A stretch of 20,369 bases of DNA from a virus. Shown here in pieces: positions 15,498-20,369 of this stretch; within the stretch, counting starts at the first letter, position 1; each line of letters opens with the position of its first letter. The notes below the pieces were generated by a model, which was not told the origin of the DNA, did not search any database, and worked only from the letters and a program-made list of their open reading frames with translations. The position numbers and the translations under genes were made by a program. The stretch is taken from IMG/VR virus record IMGVR_UViG_3300032246_000633, positions 1 through 20,369 of that record, one strand, 5' to 3'.

Positions 15498-15988
15498 AAT
15501 CTTTTAATTACAGATTGCTTCATCGTTTTCAGTTGGTCTGCATAATCAGGTGCTGTTGCATATCCTGCTTTTGCAATCTCTTCAAAAAACTTATCGGGGT
15601 CATTTTTAAACAGACAAGCTGTTTTATATCTTTGGTTTACATTAAAAAAACTAATATGGTCTGCAAATCCTTCCGATGGAGTTGCATAAGCTCTAAAATA
15701 ATCTTTAACAATGTATTTATACTTGCCATTTGGTTGTTTGGTAACGCTTATAACTTCAGGAAACTTAACATCAGGTTTGGATAAATACTCTGTGGTAGTT
15801 ATTAATTGCTTGGCTTGCCTATCTCCTTTAACCCATTTGATACCAAAGAAGTTATTGCCCAAAGCCTTCTTGCCCCAGCCACTCTCAAGCGCACCTTGAG
15901 CAAGAGTTATTAAGTGATGGAATCCAGTTTGGTCTTCTACTTTTTTAGCTTCAGGATAATATGTCTTACAAAATTCTTCTGGAGTCAT
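15494..15988 (-). CDS. Endolysin, GH73-type glucosaminidase, 164 aa
   Basis: The protein opens MTPEEFCKTYYPEAKKVEDQ and then has the core ITLAQGALESGWGKKALGNN at about residues 27-46 with FFGIKW after it. ALESGWG with a catalytic Glu, followed by NxFGIK, marks the FlgJ/GH73 family of peptidoglycan N-acetylglucosaminidases. The remainder, including FRAYATPSEGFADHISFF at about 118-135 and AGYATAPDYADQLKT near the end, fits the same fold. It has no signal peptide, so it needs a holin to reach the peptidoglycan. The start shares a base with the stop of the small membrane-protein gene (TAATG), and the stop overlaps the spanin start (ATGA). The enzyme would cleave the glycan strands at the end of infection. 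The identification as a lysozyme-like muralytic domain is firm; the exact bond cut is from the family. Confidence 0.9.
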   Translation of the reverse strand: MTPEEFCKTYYPEAKKVEDQTGFHHLITLAQGALESGWGKKALGNNFFGIKWVKGDRQAKQLITTTEYLSKPDVKFPEVISVTKQPNGKYKYIVKDYFRAYATPSEGFADHISFFNVNQRYKTACLFKNDPDKFFEEIAKAGYATAPDYADQLKTMKQSVIKRL

Positions 15989-16275
15989 TATCTTTTATTT
16001 TTTGAAAGTTTTAAATCTGCCTTATATGATATAGTAAGTATTGCAAGACTGCATAATGAACTTGTTACTAACATTGGTGTAGGTTTCATATTACAAACAG
16101 AGCCTACTATAACAACTGCAATAGAACCTAATGTTATCTTGTCTGTTATAACATTCTGCTTCCCATATCCTTTTAAAGTTTGTTCGACTTTATCTAATCT
16201 ATAATTAATACTATCATTTTTTACTTGAGAGAAACAACTTATAGATATTAAGAATATAAACAATAGTTTTTTCAT
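15988..16275 (-). CDS. Small membrane protein of the lysis cassette, 95 aa
   Basis: The N-terminus MKKLLFIFLISISCFSQ looks like an export signal; cleavage before or near Gln is common in Bacteroidota, while a weak lipobox (SISC) is possible. After a hydrophilic stretch come two hydrophobic segments (about residues 48-62 and 66-82) and a basic tail LKLSKNKR. It lies between an XhlA-like gene (ATGA overlap) and the endolysin (TAATG overlap). A holin, pinholin or holin regulator role is plausible from topology and position. I do not recognise a named family. Confidence 0.6.
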   Translation of the reverse strand: MKKLLFIFLISISCFSQVKNDSINYRLDKVEQTLKGYGKQNVITDKITLGSIAVVIVGSVCNMKPTPMLVTSSLCSLAILTISYKADLKLSKNKR

Positions 16276-16580
16276 TTCTTGCTATTTAAAAATATTAATA
16301 TTGTTCCTCCTGCAACCGCAGTAACAAATCCCAACACCCATTCTAATATTTTTATAACTTGCTTGTTTCTTATACTTTCCTCTGTTAGATGCCTTAACTT
16401 AACCTCTTGCTCAACAAGTCTGTCTTTTATGTCTTTTATTTCGTGAACCATTCCAGTATTGCCATTAGCTTGATTACCTCTCAAAGCAGATAGTATGTCA
16501 GCTAAATCTCTTTGTATGAACTTGATGTGTTCCTCCATTCTATCGAATCTGGTTTTTTCCTCTGCATTCATCTCACTCAT
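16272..16580 (-). CDS. XhlA-like holin-associated protein, 102 aa
   Basis: The protein has a long soluble coiled-coil N-terminal part (EEKTRFDRMEEHIKFIQRDL, then KDIKDRLVEQEVKLRHLTEE) and a single C-terminal membrane segment (VLGFVTAVAGGTILIFLNSK, about residues 82-101). This is the layout of the XhlA/haemolysin family, which in Bacillus phage-like elements works with the holin XhlB in lysis. The start overlaps the end of the holin-like gene by 8 bases and the stop overlaps the next start by ATGA. The match is to architecture and general sequence character; I cannot confirm the family by search. Confidence 0.65.
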   Translation of the reverse strand: MSEMNAEEKTRFDRMEEHIKFIQRDLADILSALRGNQANGNTGMVHEIKDIKDRLVEQEVKLRHLTEESIRNKQVIKILEWVLGFVTAVAGGTILIFLNSKK

Positions 16581-16770
16581 TTGGTTTGTTTTTTAAATCA
16601 ACAGTATTTAATCCTAATGCAGCAATAGTAACAGTCAATAAAGCACCAATAGAAACTGTATCTCTATTGGCTATGGCAACACTACAAAGCGTTAAGTATC
16701 CTATAATTCCACAGAACGCTTTAGGGCATACTTTATTGTCTTTATCTATAAGGTCTCGAAATAATCCCAT
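16573..16770 (-). CDS. Holin-like small membrane protein, 65 aa
   Basis: The 65 residues hold two probable membrane segments (AFCGIIGYLTLCSVAIA, about 18-34, and VSIGALLTVTIAALGLNTV, about 39-57) separated by a short polar turn, with a charged N-terminus (GLFRDLIDKDNK) and a charged tail (DLKNKPNE). Size and two-segment topology fit a class II holin, the protein that opens the inner membrane for the endolysin. It is the first gene of a run that leads to the endolysin and spanin, and it starts one base after the stop of the virion protein gene upstream. The holin call is an inference. Confidence 0.62.
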   Translation of the reverse strand: MGLFRDLIDKDNKVCPKAFCGIIGYLTLCSVAIANRDTVSIGALLTVTIAALGLNTVDLKNKPNE

Positions 16771-16771
16771 A

Positions 16772-17245
16772 TTACCAAAGAGCTACTAAATTTGAAATAT
16801 AACTTGAGATAACTCTTAAAACTTGAACAGGAAGAATCATTGAAGCATTTGCATCTCCGCATTTTTCAAAAGTAATATCATCACCACTAATGGTTAATAC
16901 TTGAATAGTTGATGGAGTTCCAGAAGGAATATAAATTGAGCAACCTTCATTTGGAGTTGAAACGTATAGCGTATATGAAACACCTGACCCTGACCCAATA
17001 TCATCAGATAAAATCAAAGTATGACTATCAACAAAGCCAACAACAGTAGATATACTTCCATTTGCTATAATAATATTACCTATCAAGTTAGTTGTGAATG
17101 TAACCGAAGTATCTTTTAATTGATTAGCAGAAGCTACTCCTGTGGTTACACTTGATAGTCCTGCATTCGCAGGGTTTGGAATATTGACTGTTGAACTTGG
17201 AATTACAGGAATTGCTCTTCCGTAATGCGTTTTTAAATACTGCAT
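16772..17245 (-). CDS. Small virion structural protein, 157 aa
   Basis: A beta-rich Ser/Thr/Val/Ile protein starts MQYLKTHYGRAIPVIPSST and ends PVQVLRVISSYISNLVALW. The opening and the QVLRV...VALW ending resemble short structural proteins of other tailed phages, where such proteins have been described as minor virion or spike components. The central part (TVVGFVDSHTLILSDDIGSG) looks like a small beta-sandwich. There is no signal peptide or membrane segment. It follows the 52-residue gene with one base between stop and start and precedes the lysis genes. The exact location in the virion is unknown. Confidence 0.65.
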   Translation of the reverse strand: MQYLKTHYGRAIPVIPSSTVNIPNPANAGLSSVTTGVASANQLKDTSVTFTTNLIGNIIIANGSISTVVGFVDSHTLILSDDIGSGSGVSYTLYVSTPNEGCSIYIPSGTPSTIQVLTISGDDITFEKCGDANASMILPVQVLRVISSYISNLVALW

Positions 17246-17246
17246 A

Positions 17247-17405
17247 TTACTTTAATATTTTGTTTATTAATAACTTTGGATTGTTTAACGCTTGCTTTCT
17301 CTTAGCACAGCCACAATCCTTACCTGTTTTTTTTGCAACGTAATCAACAGCAGCTTTAACTCCTATAGCTTTAGTTACTTTTTCTATTCTATCGCCTAAT
17401 GCCAT
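17247..17405 (-). CDS. Short basic CxC protein, 52 aa
   Basis: The frame runs from the ATG at 17405-17403 to a TAA at 17249-17247 and encodes 52 residues. It starts MALGDRIEKVTKAIGVKAA, carries KDCGCAKRKQALN at about residues 29-41 and ends LLINKILK. The CGC plus basic cluster is known to me from short phage proteins of unknown function encoded near structural genes; metal binding is possible but only one CxC pair is visible. The start shares a base with the preceding stop (TAATG) and the stop is one base from the next ATG. Confidence 0.7.
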   Translation of the reverse strand: MALGDRIEKVTKAIGVKAAVDYVAKKTGKDCGCAKRKQALNNPKLLINKILK

Positions 17406-17587
17406 TACTTTCTTTTTTTAGTAATCATCATTTTAACATTAGTAATATCTCTTTCTTTAGCCATTTCTCTTGGGCTTTCAGAAGACTCTTTACCTGTTTT
17501 AGTTTCTTTAGATAAATGTCTTGCCATTATAGTAGACTTTGTTCTTAATCCACCACCTGACATAGCAGTCATAAAGTTCTTTTTCAT
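17405..17587 (-). CDS. Short basic protein of unknown function, 60 aa
   Basis: This is a 60-residue, Lys/Arg/Ser/Thr-rich protein (MKKNFMTAMSGGGLRTKST, then MARHLSKETKTGKESSESPR) with a very basic end MMITKKRK. No fold or family is recognised, and it is probably disordered in part. It is coupled on both sides by TAATG overlaps to other tiny basic genes. A nucleic-acid-binding or internal virion role is suggested only by charge and company. Confidence 0.65.
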   Translation of the reverse strand: MKKNFMTAMSGGGLRTKSTIMARHLSKETKTGKESSESPREMAKERDITNVKMMITKKRK

Positions 17588-17748
17588 TACTTTACTTTTT
17601 TAAGGTTAGCGTTTGCTTTCTTTGCAGCAGGTGATGCTTTTCTTGTTCCAACAGCCAAAATAGCAGAAGCATTTTTCATTGGTATTCCTTGTTTCTTTGA
17701 GATAGATACCGCAGCAGCTTTAAATCCCATTCCTTTTTTTTCTTTCAT
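17587..17748 (-). CDS. Short basic, Ala/Lys-rich protein, 53 aa
   Basis: The frame runs from the ATG at 17748-17746 to a TAA at 17589-17587. It reads MKEKKGMGFKAAAVSISKKQ, then GIPMKNASAILAVGTRKASP, and ends in AAKKANANLKKVK. The composition, Lys and Ala with few acidic residues, is like that of small DNA-binding or histone-like tails. The repeated pattern GxFKAAxxxISKKxGxxxxxASAILA is one I associate with short phage proteins of unknown function. Its stop overlaps the next start (TAATG); 38 non-coding bases separate it from the gene upstream. Confidence 0.7.
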   Translation of the reverse strand: MKEKKGMGFKAAAVSISKKQGIPMKNASAILAVGTRKASPAAKKANANLKKVK

Positions 17749-17786
17749 TATTTTACGTTCTTGTTTTTATTATTTACTTTTTCATA

Positions 17787-18059
17787 CTAACAATTCCATT
17801 TCTTTAAAGCTAACGCTTTTCTTGTCGGCTCTCCATTTGGTTTCTTCATAGGCCCTTCAACGCCTGACATTCTTGCACAGAATGATTTTCGTCTATTAGC
17901 ATCTTTACTACCTGGCTTTAATTCAGATGGCTTCTTTGTAACCGCAGTCTGTAAATGACTTCCTGTCTCTCTGTTGTATTTAGCAACACCTTTCGCAGTA
18001 AGACCACCACTCTTTGATTTCTCTCCTCTTCCTATTGATAATGATACTGACTTTTTCAT
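17787..18059 (-). CDS. DUF6321-like short basic phage protein, 90 aa
   Basis: The protein contains GGLTAKGVAKYNRETGSHLQ at about residues 18-37, PGSKDANRRKSFCARMSG at about 49-66, and ends with TRKALALKKWNC. GGLTAKGxxxYxxxTGxxL followed by RRKSFCAR and a terminal RxxWxC is the pattern I remember for DUF6321, a family of small phage proteins of unknown function. It is strongly basic, with two conserved Cys. The start overlaps the preceding stop by ATGA. A structural or DNA-binding role is likely but unproven. Confidence 0.78.
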   Translation of the reverse strand: MKKSVSLSIGRGEKSKSGGLTAKGVAKYNRETGSHLQTAVTKKPSELKPGSKDANRRKSFCARMSGVEGPMKKPNGEPTRKALALKKWNC

Positions 18060-18232
18060 TTCTTTACGTTTCCTTTCAAGTAAGACATCTTACCTTTCAA
18101 TGATGACTTTCCTTCGTATTTATCAGCTTTAGATAAAGCGATTGCTACTGCTTGCTTCTGTGGTTTGCCTGACTTAATCTCTGTTTTAATATTGTCAGAT
18201 ATAACTTTCTTTGAGCTTCCTTTCTTTAACAT
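18056..18232 (-). CDS. Short basic protein with KPQKQAVAIALS motif, 58 aa
   Basis: The frame runs from the ATG at 18232-18230 to a TGA at 18058-18056. It reads MLKKGSSKKVISDNIKTEIK, then SGKPQKQAVAIALSKADK, and ends YLKGNVKK. The KPxKQAxAIAL motif is shared by many small phage proteins (DUF6496-like, from memory) of unknown function. The protein is strongly basic. It is coupled by TAATG to the appendage gene upstream and by ATGA to the DUF6321-like gene downstream. Confidence 0.72.
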   Translation of the reverse strand: MLKKGSSKKVISDNIKTEIKSGKPQKQAVAIALSKADKYEGKSSLKGKMSYLKGNVKK

Positions 18233-18687
18233 TATACTATACTTGTTATTATTCCATTCAAAACCGTTATTGTTTTTCCATTATTTGATGTAAACGTTCC
18301 GCTTGCACCTGACTGCAAAGCAATAGTTCCATTAGCATTAGGTAACGTATATGTTCTATGAGCAGTAGCTGAAGTAGCATCAAACTTAATATCAAAGTTT
18401 GCTTTCTTAAATGACATAAATCCTGCTGCACTTGATTGAATTAACTTCCTTGTGTTTGTTGGTGCGCCAATAATAGTAAGCACATCATCATCAATCGTCA
18501 TCTTGCCATATCCCAACAATGTAGGGTCGTATATATTAAGTTCAGAAACATTTGTCTCCAAACCAATGGCAAACATATCAGAAATCATAAAATTCTTCGT
18601 AGCATCTGAATTATGCTTGTCAGTTCCAATCAGTACATCATCTCCTTCAGGACTTGAAATGTTTGGATACAAACTTATTTTTGTCAT
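18232..18687 (-). CDS. Short appendage/tail-fibre-like protein, 151 aa
   Basis: Residues 1-33 (MTKISLYPNISSPEGDDVLI then GTDKHNSDATKNF) align without a gap to residues 1-33 of the 1127-residue fibre, sharing MTKISLY, GxD, IGxD and ATKNF. After this anchor come HRTYTLPNANGTIALQSG (about 112-129) and GTFTSNNGKTITVLNGIITS, both typical of phage fibre modules. It lacks a long repeat shaft and a tip domain, so it may be a short fibre, a base for another appendage or a decoy product. It is the first gene of the leftward structural operon, with its ATG 25 bases after a TATCTTTG box. Its stop overlaps the start of the next gene (TAATG). Confidence 0.75.
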   Translation of the reverse strand: MTKISLYPNISSPEGDDVLIGTDKHNSDATKNFMISDMFAIGLETNVSELNIYDPTLLGYGKMTIDDDVLTIIGAPTNTRKLIQSSAAGFMSFKKANFDIKFDATSATAHRTYTLPNANGTIALQSGASGTFTSNNGKTITVLNGIITSIV

Positions 18688-18712
18688 CTTTAGTTTCTTT
18701 TATTTATCTTTG
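18680..18712 (+). promoter_or_regulatory. Full Bacteroidota-type promoter for the plus-strand gene
   Basis: TTTG at 18680-18683, a 21-base spacer and TATCTTTG at 18705-18712 match the Bacteroidota housekeeping promoter (TTTG, about 17-23 bases, TAnnTTTG). It points to the ATG at 18735, 22 bases further on. The -33 element overlaps the first codons of the divergent gene. Confidence 0.75.
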
Positions 18713-18721
18713 CAAAGATAA
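18704..18721. promoter_or_regulatory. Perfect 18-bp palindrome holding back-to-back -7 boxes
   Basis: TTATCTTTGCAAAGATAA is its own reverse complement. Each strand contains TATCTTTG, matching the TAnnTTTG -7 consensus, so the two divergent genes (151-residue appendage leftward, winged-helix-like protein rightward) share overlapping promoter cores. The symmetry would also suit a dimeric repressor site. Only the plus-strand promoter has a clear -33 element. Confidence 0.7.
18713..18720 (-). promoter_or_regulatory. Leftward -7 box for the structural operon
   Basis: The minus strand reads TATCTTTG here, 25 bases before the ATG at 18687. No TTTG is visible 17-23 bases upstream, so this side may be weaker or need a phage activator, which would suit a late operon. 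Confidence 0.55.
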
Positions 18722-18734
18722 TAATTAAATTTAT

Positions 18735-19220
18735 ATGAAAATAAGAAAGGTAATTACCAAAATATATTACAGACGTACTCCTGAACATGATTGGTTAAAG
18801 TATTTCAGAGTAGTTCGCTTCTGGGTTCGTGAAAAATATGGAATAGGATATCCCGAACTTGAGATGTTATTATTCCTTTACGGAGAAAACTTATTCACAA
18901 GGTCAGACTTCAACGATTTCCAAAAAGTTATGTGTTGGGACATATCCAGATTTGATAAACTGCTACGTGATGAATGGGTTATTAAATGGCGTACAAGACA
19001 CGCACGCACCGAGTCTGATTTATACACCCTATCTTTTAAAGCAAAGCGTGTAATAAATGCTTTCTATAAAAAGCTATGTGGTGATGACATTATTTCTGAA
19101 AACCCACAAAACAACCCTATATTCAAAAAAAATACGTCTACACAATATAAATCGTATAAACGTATGATTGAAAAAATGAACGAAGCTACAAGACAACGAC
19201 GACGTCAGTCTCTCGAATAA
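18735..19220 (+). CDS. Putative winged-helix DNA-binding protein, 161 aa
   Basis: The only plus-strand gene in the window encodes a basic 161-residue protein. The pattern KYFRVVRFWVREKYGIGYPELEMLLFLY (seen in two runs at about residues 22-49), then FTRSDFNDF and a strongly patterned segment ISRFDKLLRDEWVIKW (about 70-85) followed by RTRHARTESDLYTLSFKAKR, resembles a MarR-like winged helix: helices, recognition helix, then a charged beta wing. The C-terminus is Lys/Arg/Asn-rich (MNEATRQRRRQSLE). I recall similar proteins near structural genes in other Bacteroidota phages. It has a complete promoter and is divergent from the structural operon, so it may regulate that operon through the palindrome. 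Its last 35 bases overlap the end of groES on the other strand. No direct evidence of DNA binding is available. Confidence 0.65.
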   Translation: MKIRKVITKIYYRRTPEHDWLKYFRVVRFWVREKYGIGYPELEMLLFLYGENLFTRSDFNDFQKVMCWDISRFDKLLRDEWVIKWRTRHARTESDLYTLSFKAKRVINAFYKKLCGDDIISENPQNNPIFKKNTSTQYKSYKRMIEKMNEATRQRRRQSLE

Positions 19221-19443
19221 TCGTTACCATCTTATCCTCTAACAACACGCTATATCCTGCTCTCGCATCGTAGTATATAACGTCATTGTCATTTATCACT
19301 GATACATCCGTACCAACCTTTACCACATTAGCCTTTTTATAACGCATCTCCTCTGCATCTGCTCCTGATAACAACAATCCTGATGCAGTCTCTAATTGCT
19401 TCTCTATCGGCTCTATTAATATATATTTACTTATTGGTTTCAT
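19186..19443 (-). CDS. groES: Phage GroES co-chaperonin, 85 aa
   Basis: GroES is the heptameric lid that closes the GroEL folding chamber. The 85-residue protein starts MKPISKYILIEPIEKQLETA, like the N-terminal strand of GroES, then has ASGLLLSGAD at about residues 20-29, which fits the mobile loop with its hydrophobic tripeptide. KANVVKVGTD, YYDARAGYSVLLEDKMVTII and the final DVVVVL follow in GroES order. It is slightly shorter than cellular GroES (about 95). The start shares a base with the groEL stop (TAATG), so the pair is translated together with groEL first. The 3' end overlaps the convergent winged-helix-like gene by 35 bases. Confidence 0.85.
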   Translation of the reverse strand: MKPISKYILIEPIEKQLETASGLLLSGADAEEMRYKKANVVKVGTDVSVINDNDVIYYDARAGYSVLLEDKMVTIIRETDVVVVL

Positions 19444-20369
19444 TATGCTCTTGCCATTGTTATAATTGCGTTAGTACTTAACACCGTAGTAGCGACACTC
19501 ACAGCGTTCTCAAATGCGTTCTTCGTTACCTTCAATGGGTCTATAATCCCCATCTTAAACATATCGCCATACACCTCGTTCTTTACATCATATCCATGAT
19601 TATCTGTCTTTTGAGCGTTAATCATTATATCAAACCCATCCTTACCAGCGTTCTCAAGTATCTGCAACAATGGTGTTTCAATAGCTTTAGAGATTATCTG
19701 TCTCGCAACATACTCATTAACATTCAAACTATCAAACAACTCATCAGTCTTGGTACTTATCTTATCCGCTATATTAAACAAAGCTAATCCACCGCCAGGT
19801 AATATACCTTCCTCTAAAGCAGACCTTACAGCACAAACAGCATCATCAACTCTATCAAACTTCTCCTTCTGCTCTATGTCTGAGTTACCACCAACATATA
19901 TCACCCCAACACCACCTGTAAGCGAAGCTATCCTCTCCTTAACAGCATCTCTCTCCGACTTCTTATTACTCAAGTTATGTTGAACCCATAACTGCTCAAC
20001 TCTTTCGCTTATCTCTTTACTCATAGCATTAGACCGAACTATAACACTCTTGTCTCTATCAACTATAATCCTATCCGCCTTCCCCAAGTCCGCAAATGTA
20101 ATTAAACTCAAGTCATCCCCTGTCTGCTCACTAAAATACTTCGCTCCAACAGCCAACGCTATATCAGCCATCAACTCCTGTTGCTTATACCCAAACTGCG
20201 GAGGAGCAATATTACAAAACTTAAGACCTCTCTGAACAACATTCGCTGCCAATGTGTTTATAACATTCGCCGTACAAGGTGCTATAATCAATAACTTCTT
20301 ACCATCATTTATAATAGGCTTCAACACACTCTCAATCGACAATATATTATTTATCTCTTGGTCTGACAC
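19443..20369 (-). CDS. groEL: Phage GroEL chaperonin, C-terminal 308 residues (partial)
   Basis: The frame enters from the window edge and matches GroEL from the apical domain to the C-terminus. Visible landmarks are LLIIA, PPQFGYKQQELMADIA, LGKADRIIVDRD, ASLTGGVGVIYVGG, RVDDAVCAVRSALEEGILPG with GGLAL (the Asp of RVDDA corresponds to the ATP-hydrolysing Asp398 of E. coli), and YGDMFKMGIIDPLKVTKNAF. The chain ends AIITMARA with no Gly-Gly-Met tail. The GTG at the window edge aligns inside the family, so it is not a start. Identity to cellular GroEL looks low in the apical domain, which suggests an old viral lineage, not a recent host copy. It would fold phage virion proteins with the GroES made just downstream. 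Confidence 0.92.
   Translation of the reverse strand: MSDQEINNILSIESVLKPIINDGKKLLIIAPCTANVINTLAANVVQRGLKFCNIAPPQFGYKQQELMADIALAVGAKYFSEQTGDDLSLITFADLGKADRIIVDRDKSVIVRSNAMSKEISERVEQLWVQHNLSNKKSERDAVKERIASLTGGVGVIYVGGNSDIEQKEKFDRVDDAVCAVRSALEEGILPGGGLALFNIADKISTKTDELFDSLNVNEYVARQIISKAIETPLLQILENAGKDGFDIMINAQKTDNHGYDVKNEVYGDMFKMGIIDPLKVTKNAFENAVSVATTVLSTNAIITMARA

Noticed and set aside
20367-20369. GTG at the window edge as the groEL start
   Set aside because: The sequence aligns with the apical domain of GroEL, so the gene continues beyond the window and this GTG is an internal Val codon.
1-20369. Stop-codon reassignment, as in some crAss-like phages
   Set aside because: All long frames are intact with the standard code and TAA, TAG and TGA each end confident genes.
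1-20369. tRNA genes, CRISPR arrays, insertion sequences, integrase or attachment sites
   Set aside because: No cloverleaf, regular spaced repeats, transposase-like or recombinase-like protein was found by reading both strands.

Overview
The window looks like the late (structural, packaging and lysis) half of a tailed bacteriophage infecting a Bacteroidota host, probably a flavobacterium-like one. Supporting signs are AT-rich DNA, no clear Shine-Dalgarno sites, TAnnTTTG promoter boxes of the Bacteroidota type close to start codons, and rigid packing of small overlapping genes on the minus strand. The order terminase, portal, small gene, acidic scaffold-like protein, major capsid protein, connector proteins, and the character of the portal and capsid proteins, resemble crAss-like phages (Crassvirales). 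That placement is judged from memory of the families, without a search. The standard genetic code holds: TAA, TAG and TGA are all used as stops.

Reading the minus strand from right to left: (a) 20369-19186, a phage groEL (cut by the window edge) followed by groES, in the reverse of the usual bacterial order. (b) 18735-19220, the only plus-strand gene, a winged-helix-like protein that converges with groES and is divergent from the structural operon; a perfect 18-bp palindrome at 18704-18721 holds back-to-back promoter boxes. (c) 18687-17247, a short appendage protein and five very small basic proteins joined by stop/start overlaps. (d) 17245-16772, a small virion protein. (e) 16770-15015, a lysis cassette: holin-like protein, XhlA-like protein, small membrane protein, GH73-type endolysin and a probable unimolecular spanin. 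(f) 15037-11654, a 1127-residue tail fibre sharing its N-terminal anchor with the short appendage protein. (g) 11651-10615, a hidden 57-residue gene, a DUF1003 membrane protein and two small conserved phage proteins. (h) 10614-10048, a protein made of two GroES-like halves. (i) 10057-1, the packaging and head module: small-terminase candidate, large terminase, portal, an 83-residue unknown with its own promoter, scaffold-like protein, major capsid protein, a strong terminator, a 248-residue unknown, a second terminator plus promoter, and two connector or ring-type proteins, the last cut by the window edge.

The genes fit one programme: an operon starting at 18687 would make appendages, internal basic proteins, lysis proteins and fibre, then terminase, portal and capsid. 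Internal promoters (about 11095, 5104 and 1442) and terminators (after the capsid gene and after the 248-residue gene) tune doses. The chaperonin pair, and possibly the two-domain GroES-like protein beside the terminase, would help fold virion proteins. No stretch over 300 bases lacks a gene, and no tRNA, CRISPR, insertion sequence, integrase or reverse transcriptase was seen.
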